Shown piece after piece: positions 50,201-63,430 of a DNA stretch of 64,000 nt. Position 1 is the stretch's first letter; the number at the start of each line of letters is the position of its first letter. The translations under genes and the position numbers were made by a program. This stretch comes from Prochilodus magdalenae. Taxonomy: Eukaryota > Chordata > Actinopteri > Characiformes > Prochilodontidae. The stretch covers positions 62,001 to 126,000 of the forward strand of contig JAMWET010003916.1 of assembly GCA_024036415.1 (NCBI GenBank). The letters are read 5' to 3'. Under the pieces are notes generated by a model. That model worked only from the letters and a program-made list of their open reading frames with translations, had not been told where the DNA came from and made no database searches.

Positions 50201-51835
50201 TATGTAAAATTAAACCCGCTTTACTACCACATCATATAAAATTAAACCTCTACCTTACTACCACATCATATGAAACTAAACCCCTACCTTACTACCACAT
50301 CATATAAAACTAAACCCCTACTTTACTACCACATCATATAAAACTAAACCCCTACCTTACTACCACATCATATAAAACTAACCCCCTACTTTACAACCAC
50401 ATCATATAAAACTAAACCCATACTTTACTACCACATCATATAAAACTAACCCCCTACTTTACGACCACATCATATAAAACTAAACCCCTACTTTACGACC
50501 ACATCATATAAAACTAAACCCCTACTTTACTACCACATCATATAAAACTAAACCCCTACTTTACTACATCATATAAAACTAAACCCCTACTTTACGACCA
50601 CATATAAAACTAAACCCCTACCTTACTACCACATCATATAAAACTAAACCCCTACTTTACTACCACATCAAACAGAACTAAACCCCTACTTTACAACCAC
50701 ATCATCTAAAATAAAACCCCTACTTTACTACCACATCATATAAAACTAAACCCCTACCTTACTACCACATCATATGAAACTAAACCCCTACTTTACTACC
50801 ACACCATATAAAATTAAACCCCTGCTTCACTACCACATCATATAAAACTAAACCCCTACTTTACGACCACATCATATAAAACTAAACCCCAACTTTACTA
50901 CCACATCATATAAAAGTAAACCCCTACTTTACTACCACATCATATAAAACTAAACCCCTACCTTACTACCACATCATATAAAACTAAACCCCTACCTTAC
51001 TACCACATCATATAAAACTAAACCCTAATTTACGACCACATCATATAAAACTAAACCCCTACTTTACAACCACATCATATAAAACTAAAACCCTACCCTA
51101 CTACATTATGTAAAATGAAACCCCTGCTTTACTACGTCATATAAAATTAAACCCCTACCTTACTACCACATCATATAAAACTAAACCCCTACCTTAATAC
51201 CACATCATATAAAACTAACCCCCTACTTTACTACCACATCATATAACACTAATCCCATACCTTACTACCACATCATATAAAAATAACCCCCTACTTTACG
51301 ACCACATCATATAAAACTAAACCCCTACTTTACTACCACATCATATAAAACTAACCCCCTACTTTACTACCACCTCATATAAAACTAAACCCCTACTTTA
51401 CGACCACATCATATAAAACTAAACCCCTACTTTACTACCACATCATATAAAACTAAACCCCTACTTTACTACCACATCATATAAAACTAAACCCCTACCT
51501 TACTACCACATCATATAAAACTAAACCCCTACTTTACTACCACATCAAACAGAACTAAACCCCTACTTTACAACCACATCATATAAAATAAAACCCCTAC
51601 TTTACTACCACATCATATAAAACTAAACTACTACCTTACTACCACATCATATAAAATTAAACCCCTGCTTTACTACCACATCATATAAAATTAAACCCCT
51701 ACTTTACTACCACATCATATAAAACTAAACCCCTACCTTACTACCACACCATATAAAACTAAACCCCTACCTTACTACCACATCATATAAAACTAAACCC
51801 CTACCTTACTACCACATCATAAAACTAAACCTGTA
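47225..51835. repeat. 34-bp satellite array, about 135 copies in two subfamilies
   Basis: From about 47,225 to 51,835 the sequence is a head-to-tail 34-bp repeat. The left block (to about 48,770) has unit CACCTCACTACCACATCAAA + TACAACTAAACCCC. The right block has unit CTACTTTACTACCACATCAT + ATAAAACTAAACCC. Both share the core CTACCACATCA...ACTAAACC. The left edge is degenerate (47,225-47,330) and a mixed zone with shorter units lies at about 48,770-49,080. Local higher-order duplications occur (47,471 and 47,913 are 442 bp, 13 units, apart). The strand is very C/A-rich and G-poor. No long ORF crosses it. Confidence 0.95.
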
Positions 51836-51839
51836 TTTC

Positions 51840-52790
51840 TGTACCAATTCAAATTAAATTATTGAGTTATCAATGTATTTATATAAAATTACATTTTAAT
51901 AGACTGGCACAACTTTTTTACTACTTTCTCTTGTTAATTAAAAAGGAGCTTAATTTACTTCTCATTCTTATCAAACTAATCAGCTAATCAACTTTGACTG
52001 CCCTTCTTGAGTTCAAGGTGTTGGAGAGCTGGAAATCATATTTGTAAAAGGCTACAAACATATAGCTCTTTGGCCAAAGTCTGTGATGAAGAGCACATAT
52101 TTGATCACTAGGCCAAAGCAAGTAGCTGCCTGTGGGAACTGACCCTAGATTGTTTGGACTCCCAGTTGAACCACTGGTGCCAGATGACCTCAAACGGTCA
52201 TCTGGCACAATACTCTTTCAGCACGTCCCATCTGGCATAGATTTACTTCATCAGGATTTAAAAATCTGTATGCAAATAAAAACCATCAAAATACAACAAA
52301 ACTACACAGGGTGCACTGCCAGAACAAAACCTTCTGTTTTAATTATTATTCATTTATTTTTACATGATTTAAATATGCCAGTTGACCTTTAGATTGGGAC
52401 ACAATTTAATTATGAATAGACCAGTGTCTTATTTTCACTTTAACATACATTTATTTTAAAAGTACACTAATGTAACAAGATTTTACTCCTTAGTAATTTG
52501 GAAATTTTATTAGTTTATTCTGGCATTTTGTATCACACAATCCAACAGCATTGACTGAGTAAAGCTACGAAAGATGCTCTTATGTAACAGACATTGGACA
52601 ATTACCACCCTCACTTCTATCAATTCTATGAAGTTTTTTTTTTTTAAATAGGTTTAAAATAGCCTTCTTTGATTCTAATTCTACACACCTCTAGTTGTTG
52701 ACTTTTCCCAAAAGCCTGGGATCAATGATATGCACAATTCCTTGAAATGAAATGAGAAGCGACCAAGAGAAAAATTACTAAAAGAATAAA
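51840..52790. other. Intergenic spacer, satellite edge to putative fam120c 3' end
   Basis: AT-rich sequence with no exon seen. It contains a perfect 13-bp inverted repeat at 52177-52208 and a short T-run near 52,627. Confidence 0.4.
52177..52208. repeat. Perfect 13-bp inverted repeat with 6-nt loop
   Basis: GTGCCAGATGACC at 52177-52189 is followed by TCAAAC and the exact reverse complement at 52196-52208. It could be a transposon end or a hairpin; there is no U-run after it and no gene context on either strand. Confidence 0.8.
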
Positions 52791-55700
52791 TTTTATTTCA
52801 GCACTGTAAGTCATTTCCCAACCATACAAACATGACTGCCAACTTCGACTCTCTCTCTTTCTTTCTTTCTTTCTCTCTCTCAGCCTTTTGGCTTTCTTCT
52901 CAATGCATTGTGAAATCAGACCACAACAGCAAGACAAATAAAAAAGGTTTTCTTTCCAAAACAATCTGGTGCTTTCTTTATACTAAAAATGAGAAACTGT
53001 TAATAACGATCATAACCATAACAGCAATAATAATAATAATAATGAAGTTTTACCCTTCACTACACAAGTTCTTTTGGAGGCCTTGATGCATGCATCAATG
53101 CGTTTGTCTTGATGAATGGATCAGTTGTCCAAGAACAGACGACAGAATGTGTTGCCTACAAATGGGGCTGGGTGGAAACTGCTGAAAACATGATGGGGCA
53201 ACATGCTGTAAAAAACTAAAGCAGTAAGGGTCAAATGTAGAGGGCGCTCGTCCAGAAGGGTGGACGTCATTGGGCCATTGTACACAACACATTGCTGCTA
53301 TCGTAACGGGGTTGAGACCTTACAACACCAGTCAAAGCCACACAGGTGGTCCTGTGAAGTGAAGGGCTACAGAGCTAGGATACAGGGGGAACAGTTTTAA
53401 AGCAAGAGTTCAAATCTAAGCTCCAGACACAAATCTACAAGGAATGCACAGGCAAGAAACTCCTCACAATAGCTTAGGTGTACGTGTATGTGTGAGCCTG
53501 TTTACAGTTATGTGTTTACATTTAACCTATCCATGACTACTGATGAAGCTACATTTTCAGAAGGACGTTACAAGTGCATGGGAGTCTGTAAAGGGTGGTA
53601 AGATTGAACTGTATCGAAACCTGCGTCCAAGGCTCAACTTCAGAAAAGGATTAAAAACAACCGAAAAAAAATTCTTAATTTGTAGCAATGAAACTGGACG
53701 ATACACGACTCAGCCACTTTTCACCAGAAAGATGTAAACACCACATTTCCTTCATTCAAATATCTGTATATGGACCCACAATATAAATTCTAGTAGCTCA
53801 AATCACTGCAATGTAGAAGTATGGGTTCCAGAAACTAAAGAACTGACAAATAGTAAGGTAATATGCACTTTGGTTTTTAGTAGCAGAGAACATTTCTCTG
53901 TTTTGTGCAAGGACGCAATGGTCAACGTTGACTTGATCAGCTATTGAATCATCTCGACTGGTTAATCGAAGTCATCGAAAATGCTCGATGATGCTGCTGT
54001 TTAGTCTGATGGCTACAATTACATCATAATGGTGAAGTGGTCTGAAACAAATACCATAAAAAGGTAAGGAAAATTGCAATCATTACAGTTGAAAGATATC
54101 TAGTTCTGCTAAGCGTATTAAACTAACTGTAGCGACGGTCAAAGGAGTAGCACTTGTAATAACATTTGAGAGAGAAAAAAAAAACCAAAACAAAAAGAAT
54201 AAGAAAAACACAATTTCACAATTTCAAACCAAAGATGGTTAGGCTAGATTCTTTTTTTTTTTTGTTTATCAATGAAAACATTTGTTTCCAACTTCTGGCT
54301 ACGATTACATACAGACTGATTATAAGACTGATTATTATCATTAATATTACCTTTACTGTTAGTATAACGGGGTAAGGAGACAGCACTGGAGTACGAGCAA
54401 GTCCACAACAGAGCCATGGTAAGAGATAAGATGAAAGAGGCTAGACACGGTGAAAACAAGACAAAGAGAAGGTGGCATTTTGTTTTTGGAAAAGTGAAGG
54501 GGAGGGTAGGATCTGTTTTAGTAGAATTACAGAAGGAGCAAGCATTTGCACTGTTGGAGTGTATATGTTAGTAGCCTATATTCAACAGCAAGATGGGGAT
54601 TTTGAAATCAACCACAGACTGCTGAATACATTAACTATCAGCGTATGATTAAATTGGTGAGTTCTAATTCACTATCATCAATGAATGATTAAGGATAAAA
54701 GGGGTAAAGGCATTCGATGATGAAAACATTGGTTCTAATTCAGAAATTAGAACACATATCCCTTAAGCAAAACCTAATACTGTAAAATATTTTACTTTTG
54801 GATCTGTGTTTTGTATTGAACTCTCCACAAATGGCTGATTAAATGGCAAGAAGGAAAGATGTTAGAACAGTCAAAAAAAGAGAATACATAAAAGCCAGAA
54901 AACAGAAGCATTGCAGAGGGTAACTTGGGAATCACGCATCTGAAATCACTAATTAAGCATTAAAAAGTAATTAACTACCAAAAAAAAAAAAAAAAAAAAA
55001 AAATCTGGATAATGCATCACATGTATGTGAAAATGCATTACACTTTTTCTAAATGATGTCTCTTAACGAAAACGACTATATGTATGTGTACGTGTGTCCA
55101 TTTCTGGGTCTGTGAATTAATGTTGTATCTTATCTTTGAGACTAAAATTAAGCTAAGTGTGACTCCAATAACTCATTCTACAACACTTAGAGAACTTACT
55201 GAAACTTTGTATCTATCTTAAATGAGAGAAAAACACTATGAAAAACTGATCACTGATCTATAGTAAGTCTGAAGCAAATGTGTGTGTGTATTGATGTGGT
55301 TGTGTGTATATCTGTGTGTGTCTGTGTAAGCGCGTGCTTAGGGGATGATGGAAAAAATCCATCTATCAACAGCACGGCTGAACAATTTAATCATAAAATC
55401 CAACAACCTAAGGAATAATTTCGGTTGTATGTGTTCTATGGTACTAGTTTAAGTACTCTAGCTGTAATGCTATGGTCTAAATTAGTCCTGTGAAGTATTA
55501 TCACATTCTGTCTCTCCTTCTCACTAAGAAACATGAACTTGGATATTCAGCAAAAAAATTATTTATTGTTGCCAATTCTGATATATTCTTTATAGGGTTA
55601 GGGGGATATACAATTAAAACAAGTTGGTATTTAGCTGTAGGGGGGGTCCACCATTGTGGAATATTCTAAAATATAGAAACATAAATATGGGTGTTTCATT

Positions 55701-58656
55701 ATTTGATTTTATAGAGCTTTCCATATACATCTTGTGGCACAAGATAGACTTATTCATCTGTATTCTAAGAAAATAAGGTGCATCTCATTGACATGCCTAC
55801 GCAGACACTAACGTAACTCGGATGATCAATCCTAAACGTCTCAGATTAAAATGACAATTGTTATTGGAAAAGTCTCTCTAGTGTATTTTTTTTCCTTCAA
55901 TACAAATTGAAGCTCATTCACAACATCCTCAATATCATAGGTACAAAAACATGTTCACAGAAGGGGGAGCACTTTCCTGCCCTTTTGTGTCAAAGTGTCA
56001 ATTCATGGTTACAAGCCAGAAGGCTTGATCTTTTTAATCCAATCTGGGTTTGTTTAAGCCCATTTGCCTCCATAAAAGTGCTTTCTGTAAGAAGTGCACA
56101 AATTCCACGGGCCGTCACAAAAAACAAGACAGTACACATAGCGTAATGTCACGAAAACAAGACCACATACAGCGTAATGTCACTAAAGGTCTAGAGAGCC
56201 TTTCTTTCTTTTTTTTTTTTTTCTGTTAGCTGACCGCGTCACAATAAAGAGGTTTACTTCAGGAATTCACTTTAAACTTTCATTTTGTGTTCTACAAAAA
56301 TCTAAATGATTTTAGCTATGGTGGGAGAACGCACGTGCATATGTACCTTAGGCACAAAGGGAGAATGTGAAACACAGGGGGCGGAATTTGCCATTTGAAT
56401 TATTTCTTTTAAATTCTGAATAGCAAGCTAATTCAAAACCTCAAGCATTTAAAGATGGGATGGAAAGATATCTTCATTTCAAGTGACAAGTAGCAGTGGA
56501 GTGGAGTTCAGGGGTGGAGGAGGTTGTGTGCATTCCCAACCATTGATAAAATCACTCCACTGCATCATCGCGCACTGAGATCACATAGATTACGTCTAGT
56601 ATATACAAACATCTAAAATATCAAATGGTTTTATGGTTCTCTCTCTTCACGTTTTGATTTGTCCCAAATTTTTTTCCCTTCATCCTGGGTCGAGGACGAT
56701 CCAGTGTGTTTTCAGGTTTTAGAACAAAGTGCTGTTTTCTTTGCACTCTGTTCTCACATTCAAATCTGTTGGTAATGATTTCTATTACGCAACATGCAAG
56801 ATAAGCGCATTTAAATGACAGTTACACCGTCGACAGGAAGTGAAGAAGCTTTTTAACTTAAATGCTTGGGCTATTTCAACAACGGATATAGCTAAAGAGT
56901 ACTGTGCTAGAGTCATAAACAAAAATAACAAGTGCTTTTTGTTGGAATACAATCAATTCTCAAGAGCTTTTTTTTTCAGTTTGGCTTTGGGCTTGCATAT
57001 CTATCATTTAGGGGCATAAGGTGCTTAAACAATACAATATATATATATTATCTTAGGACAAAATGAGTAACTAGCAATAGAACTCGGCAGAGCATACAAG
57101 ACTCAAAGGGGGCTGGGTAATAAAACAAAGATTGTCACAAGACTACATGAGAGAAAAATGGCTATTAAGTGTGGAGCCAGCAAAGCAACACTTCTCCTGC
57201 ATCTGGACATGCAGTATTCTTCACATCAGACCTCTCTGCACTGTCCTGCCATTTCTCTCTCTCTGAGCTTGGACTTCACTAGCCACCAGGAGAGCCTGAA
57301 CCTGTGCTTAAAGCAAGGTCAGGACATCTAGATGGCAAACAGAATCTGAAGGACTGAAATGAGCGAAACCAACATGTATCAATTCAGTAATTTCCACTGT
57401 GATACAACCTGCACTGATCTGCAACAAAATCAGGATTGAAACTTTTCAAGCGGACCCTTATTGTATGCTGCGGAAATTTGAATGTGCAACGGTTTGAACG
57501 TGTGACATCAAAACTGAGAAGCAGGACAATTTATGGACACAATGCTGTGCAATTTAAAGGAACGTTTTAGTCCCAATGAGGCTGATGGTGAATAAGCTGA
57601 TGTCTTACTGGCAACACCAACTTTCATATGCTGGAAACCGCATTGTCATTGTGCACTGGGGGGCCTTGACACATCAAATCAATCAAATCTGGACAGGGGC
57701 CATTTCTCTTTCAAATTGTACATTTGGCAAGGCTGCCTGAATAAAGCAACCAGCAACTGGGCTACCTCTAAAGGTAAAAGGGCTTAACAGAAAACAATAA
57801 AAAAAATTTAAAAAAAAAAAGAAGCAAAAAAAAAAAAAAAAAGGGGACAGCATCTCTGACAATTCAAATTCCACAACTGATGGAACATGCTGCTGAAGGT
57901 ATTTGAAATATTACATTAAAAAGTCACTTTACATACCAAGATCATTATAATAATTCAGTATTCCAGCCCTAATTACATACAAAATTCTAGGGGAAAGAAA
58001 AACAGAGAACACTAAATTATCATGAGGACTCGTGGTTGGTTTGGTGGACGCACGATGACGAAACTAATGTGTGATCTACAGCCTTGGTAAGATTAACATT
58101 GCAATTTTTTTTCAGCAGACATACGACTAAACGTTGGTTCAAACACACATGGACATAGTTTAGGGTGTTCCTAAATTGGCCAGCTAAGAGTTAAACGGGC
58201 TAAATCAGAATATACTTTGGGCAATAAGGGCCTACGGTAGCCATTTTAGGCCATCATACAGATACAACCAACACTGATGTTCTAAGATGTTTCAAAAATA
58301 AAACAACTGTTAGAAAGGTGAAAAGACTGAGAGCAAGTCACAATGCTACAACCCTGATGGGGCAGTGGAAAGGCTGAGATCCAGAATCGGAAAGATTCAG
58401 TGCAAAGTGCAATCGAAGGTTGTGATTTTAACTTTGCTCAGTTGCAAATCAGAACCCTGCTGTTAAGGTGACATAGACCGCACTCCTTCTCACACTGTCC
58501 ATCTATAGTTTTCAGCATCTGTAACATCATAAATTATTCTTATGACAACACAAAGTGGCTACTGTGCCCTAATTATCATATTTTGCAAGGAAAAGGCAGT
58601 CGAACTTGGATCATTCCCTCTCAACTCAATCATTCTTATTACACTATGGGATGTAA
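52790..58656 (-). other. Possible long 3' UTR of fam120c, or intergenic sequence
   Basis: After the fam120c stop, 5.9 kb of AT-rich sequence lacks exons and recognisable transposons and reaches an AATAAA on the minus strand at 52797-52792. It holds A/T tracts (for example 54,980-55,003, 56,207-56,222 and 57,797-57,842), a CT tract near 52,850-52,880 and a TG-rich patch at 55,280-55,325. A shorter UTR ending at an earlier signal is possible. Confidence 0.3.
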
Positions 58657-61600
58657 TTACTCCTCTTTTTGTAGTGCACCATCTGATGGGCAGTCGTCAA
58701 GGCAACAAGGGGCCTCTACCTCCACCCCATCTCCTGATTGGTTGTCTCTGCTGGCTAAGGCACACTGGATTGGCTGTGGTGGCAGGTCAATGGGTTGACC
58801 AGTGGCGCTTCCTGAAGAGCTGCCATTCAGCTGCTGGGATACGCCCCCAGCTCTCTCACCAGTTCCAGAGGGCCGCCCCACTGTCTTGGGTTCCTCTGCC
58901 AGCTTTGGGGGGCTGGTAGAAGGGGGCGATGAGGAGAGATTCTACAAGAAAGGGAAGAGGAGAATAAAGTAAAAATATGAATTAACTATTATTGCAAATC
59001 CATAGGTATAATGTCACCGTTCACATTGTCGTTTGCCTGCCATGCCCTTATTTGTTTGTTTTTTTTAAACAACCAAAAGGCCAAAAATAGAAGCATAAGC
59101 AAAACCTGCAAGAACAAGGACTTACTAGTTCAGCATATTATGCAACAGCATAATTAATGACAAAAACATGATGATCCAAATAACTTTACAGAAGTATATA
59201 ATGCTCATCTGTTTAAAAGTTTATTTTAAAATAAAGGCTTGTGAAGAATGTAATTGACAAATATATAGCAGAACTATATATACAGTCTTTACCTGTGTTC
59301 GATTGGTGGTAATTTTCTTCCCTCCCCTTCCTTTTGGCATAATTTCTTTACCCCTTCTACGACAAAGGCAAAAACAGTGTTGGTTCTAAAAACAGTTTTA
59401 ATTTCATCTGCCTTTTGTTACTATTACAGTTTTATTTACGGGCCAAAGCCTAAACCTGCATCAAGCACTAGCGTCCACACTTTTACTCAGTGCAGAGATG
59501 GCTAACAGCAGACTTACCCTTTCCCTCCTCCCACTGATACCACCTGCATGTTAAACCCCCCTCTGCCACGGAGTGGTTTGTTTCCAGCCCACTGACCCAC
59601 GACCATGCCAGCAATCTCCAGCTTTCCACCTTGAGGGGGTATAGACTGGATACCTGAAAGTTGAAACACATCCATTGTATTAACAGGTATTAACACTGAC
59701 TATCACAATACTTGGGCGCACTCTTTTTTCCCATGGTTTACAATATGATATTGTTTTGAAAAAAATATCACTGAAAAAATGTTCAAGATAAGACATGTAC
59801 GTGTACAGAGTACTCTGAAGGAAGTTTTTAACAAGAAGAATGTGTTGTTGGATATTTACTTTGGGTGCACAGCAAATATATTTATTTATTCCCTCTCAGA
59901 CAGCCCAAATGCCTTGCTTTCCCATAGATGTTTTTTCCCCCCCATAGATGGAGGTGGCTGTTCGGTAAGAGCTGTTAAGGCACTCTAGTAACATGTGCCC
60001 TACCTACTGAGTACCACTTTGCAACTCCTGTTATAACTATACCATTATGCTATACAATTCTTTAAGAGAATGGGGGATAAAGCAACTGGTTAACATTGTG
60101 TCAGAAAATGTAGTTAATGTGGTTCAGGTTATAACTTTGTTTATCCAGTTTTATATGCACAAGATGAGATTAATCAAATTAAAGTGCTTTTTTGAGTAAC
60201 CAATAGCCTAGAAGAGAGAAGATCTGCGTCTGATGCCCCCTTCATCTCTTGAAAAATCCACATTTCCAAGCTAGCTGCTTTCCTAGCAGAGTGCCAAAGT
60301 AACAGTATGGCTTTGCTCTGTCTGCCAGGGCTCCTAGTTTTGTGGTTTAGAGAAAAATAGCACAGTGAACGCATGAGTTAACCAGCACTCACAGAGGTAG
60401 TCTAACTCGACGTAAGAAGGCCATAAATATTAGCCCTAGTAAGGGTTATATAAAGTAAGTATATAAGTAAGTACAACAGGGCAGTATTTTCAGCCGCTCT
60501 GAGAACGCATGAGGTCTGGCAGCGAGACCTTTGCCCGAGCTGAGATGGTACATGCCAAAAAACAAAGGCTACATAAATCACATAATTAAAAACCAAATAA
60601 AACCTTTTTCAGTGATCTAAGCTTAAGTGGACTGTGATGCGTCCGGATCTCCTGTGACCATATGTGATTTTACTTAAGTAAAGCTGACCCACACATGCAC
60701 TACATCATTCATCTTTGGATCATCCAAGACCAATGGTACAGCCAGGTGTAAATGAGGCCTAAAAACAAACATTCTGAAACAACCAACTGAACCAATGTGT
60801 AACCCACCTTCCAATATAACTTAGTTGTTACTATGTAATACGCTCTAAAATGAGTAACTGAATGATCAGCATAGGGATTAAGAATTAAGTGGTTAAATCT
60901 GACCTGGGAAGGCCCTTGGCCGGTGTTGATGGTGCGGAGGAGGCATAGAGCCCAGGGGCCGAGGTGGGTATAGAGGGTGCATAGGGTAGAATGGTGGCAC
61001 CATAGCCGGAGGCAGGAACGCAGGGGGTGGGAGAGGTGGGGGTGGAGGAGGGGGTCGCGAGAGATTGATTCCCTCTAGAATGGCCTGTCGCATCTTCTCT
61101 ACGCGAGACACCAGTTCTTCCTGCCATGGAAGTTAGGAGAGAACTTTTTAGCCATGACACATAAAAACACACAAAAAAGACACATACGGCAAAACATACC
61201 ACTAAACATACATATGCTTACACATGTGACAAGACAGATTCGAATAATTATGGTTAAGAAACATGGTTACCTGGCCTTCACACATGTCCAGCAGGGCAGC
61301 CCTATCTCTGGTAGCCTTGGCCAATTTGCTTTGAAACAGTTTCCCATCAAAGAAGCCCCATGGGCAGCAGTGGTCCCAGGGCAGCGGCTGCCCACAAACA
61401 TCATTCACAAAAAGGGCAGTGTCCACGCCACTCATGAACAAAGAGGCCAGTTGAACCCCACGGTTGTCCACTTTCTCCACCTAATGACAACAACCCAGTA
61501 AAAAGTTTATTTAAAAAAAAAAACAACTTTAAGCTTTAAACTTTAAACATTTAAGACATTAATCGGTTTACCTTGAGTTCCTGGAGTTGATCAGGCTCAT

Positions 61601-62174
61601 AGAGCTGGTTAGACACAGCTTGGGCCAAAAAGGCATCAAGCTCGTGGCGCTGAAGTATGCGGCCACCTGGCCACTGCATCATATACCTGTAAGTAAAAAC
61701 AAACTGCTCAACATTTCAAACAATCATGCTAATGCTACAAAGAACTCCATGAAGTGATGCATGTTTCCACATCCGATTCCAATACAGTAGTATAATAATA
61801 TTCTACTGAAAATCAGCAGTGCTACTGAAAGGAACCTTACCACCCTGAAAATAACAAGATATAAGCGCACTGCTTGTCATTATTTTGAGTTCTACTGTCT
61901 CTACTGTGGAGTTACTTTGGCTACCTGAGGACACAGCACATGAGCAGCAGGTGAGATGGCACGCAGGCAGGGTTGAGCAGGGCAGGGCAGTCTGAACGCA
62001 TGCAGGCCAGGAATGCTCGAGTGCGGCGGCTGCGGTCCTCCGAGGCACGGCCCAGCCATAGACGCCTCAAGTTAGGACAGGTCCACTCCCGGAAACATAA
62101 TGCTGGAACCAGCTCTGGTGTCAGAGCTGACTTGGCCTTGCTGGCGCACCACTCCTTAACAATCACTGGAGGCA
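58657..62174 (-). CDS. fam120c: FAM120-family protein (constitutive coactivator of PPAR-gamma-like), C-terminal seven coding exons, partial
   Basis: Minus-strand exons are 62174-61925, 61686-61572, 61480-61271, 61120-60904, 59653-59518, 59356-59293 and 58941-58657 (stop TAA). All introns have GT-AG ends and phases join. The joined product carries hallmark FAM120A/C blocks: VIVKEWCASKAK, FREWTCPNLRRLWLG, RTRAFLACMRSDCPALLNPA, YMMQWPGGRI, LYEPDQLQELK, GVQLASLFMSGVDTALF, CGQPLPWDHCCPW, FDGKLFQSKL, VEKMRQAILEG, a proline run, IPPQGGKLEIAGMVVGQWAG, and the C-terminal KEE. Known relatives have an N-terminal FEN1-like PIN domain, beyond this window, and act as RNA-binding scaffold proteins near membranes and in Src signalling. 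Assignment to C rather than A rests on linkage to hsd17b10 and the let-7 pair, as at human Xp11.22. The tail before the stop is Ser/Pro/Gly-rich and less conserved. The 5' part lies beyond 64,000. Confidence 0.93.
59654..60905 (-). other. fam120c intron between exons ending 60904 and starting 59653
   Basis: A 1.25-kb intron in phase 1, interrupting a Gly codon. No repeat or RNA gene is recognised inside it. Confidence 0.5.
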
Positions 62175-63040
62175 CTGTGGAGTCAGAATGAAAAAAAAAA
62201 AATAAAAAATCACTGCATCATCATTTGCATGACATTTTGGCTATGATTACACAGCAGGTAAAAGTGTCCCAAATCCGAATTCATAATAAAATGTGGCCTA
62301 TTTTCAAGCTGAACAGGTCACGCTCCTATACAGACCCGTATGTGCAAAAAGGGACATGCTTTACATGGCACACACGCTCAACCAGAAGTCAGAAATCATG
62401 ACTGCTGTCGGACGCAGGCCCACTCCTGGATTCATTTTCATCTTCACCAGCATCACAGGAGTGATCATGAACTTCCTATGACTGACAGCTGGGCTTATCA
62501 CTGAGAACATGTTTGAACTGGCTGTAAAAAGGGCACATAATTCAGCAGCTGAAACTTTTTTGGTTCACATCCTTGGTTTCTTTAAACTGTGCTTTCAAGC
62601 CTTTTTCCTCACCTTTGGTGCTGCAGCTTTACTCGTGTCGCATTGAGCCATTTCTTTCTCGGTGAACATGGAGTGGCTGAGAAATGCTTTGATTTTTTTG
62701 GGAGGAAACATCAGCCGAAATGTTCATGAGGTCTCGGCAGCACAAAATTATGATAAATGTCTGGACTAATGTAGAAGTTGCATGAATTTCAATCAGGCTG
62801 TTCAGATTGAGTTGCAATAGTCCATATCGGAACACGTCTGATTTTATAATATGCCTTTCCCACTGCCACACAGCTAACACATCTATGCTACATATGAAAG
62901 ATTGGATTTGGACCCCTTTTGCCTGCTGTATGAATGAAGCCTTTGAAAGATGGACTAAAGTTTCAGCTACCGAAACATTCATCTAAAAAAGTTTGACCCG
63001 AAGTTTGCTTCTCATACTGATCAGCTATCACATATCTCTT
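62175..63040 (-). other. fam120c intron, left part
   Basis: No exon seen. The exon that precedes VIVKEW in family members, carrying the LLYRPVRQYVYG block, is not found on the minus strand here, so this intron extends past the window edge. Confidence 0.6.
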
Positions 63041-63049
63041 GTAGGACAG

Positions 63050-63430
63050 TGCAGTGTTCTTAAGCTTTTGTTGAAGTTGCTAATGAAGCTGATAACAGGA
63101 CCTTACTAGACTGGAATCATGTAGTCCAGTCTGACAAGTCACGGTACCAATTGTTTTGGGTTGATGTCAGGGTTGGTGTGCGGCACAAACTCCATGACAC
63201 CATTCACCCTAGTTGACAACAAGGCACTGTGCATATGTGGGCTATGTTCTCATGGCTTGAGCTGGTTCCACTGGTCTGCCTAAACAAGTCACAGACCGGT
63301 GCCAGCTACGTTTCACTGCTTGGTGGCCATTTGCAGGCCTTCATGTACCCCCACAGTGATAGGGTAATCCACCAGAATGATGCACCATGCCATCAGGCCC
63401 AAGTTGTCTCCCTTGATGTAAAGTAACTTC
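63050..63430 (+). mobile_element. Tc1-like transposase fragment in a fam120c intron
   Basis: Plus-strand translation gives DKSRYQLFWVDVRVRVRHK, then WAMFSWLELVPLVCLNKSQT and YVSLLGGHLQAFMYPHSD, ending QNDAPCHQAQVV. This is the Tc1 catalytic core, in which the second Asp block normally reads QQDNAPCH. Stops and a frame change break it, and neither N-terminus nor terminal repeats are seen. It is antisense to fam120c. Confidence 0.75.

Noticed and set aside
47225..51835. CTAAACCC within each satellite unit, like a plant-type telomere repeat
   Set aside because: It occurs once per 34-bp unit, not in tandem, and the host is a vertebrate.
62293..62481. Plus-strand frame containing LLYRPV, resembling a FAM120 motif
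   Set aside because: It is on the opposite strand to fam120c, the surrounding residues do not match the family, and there are no fitting splice sites. Chance.
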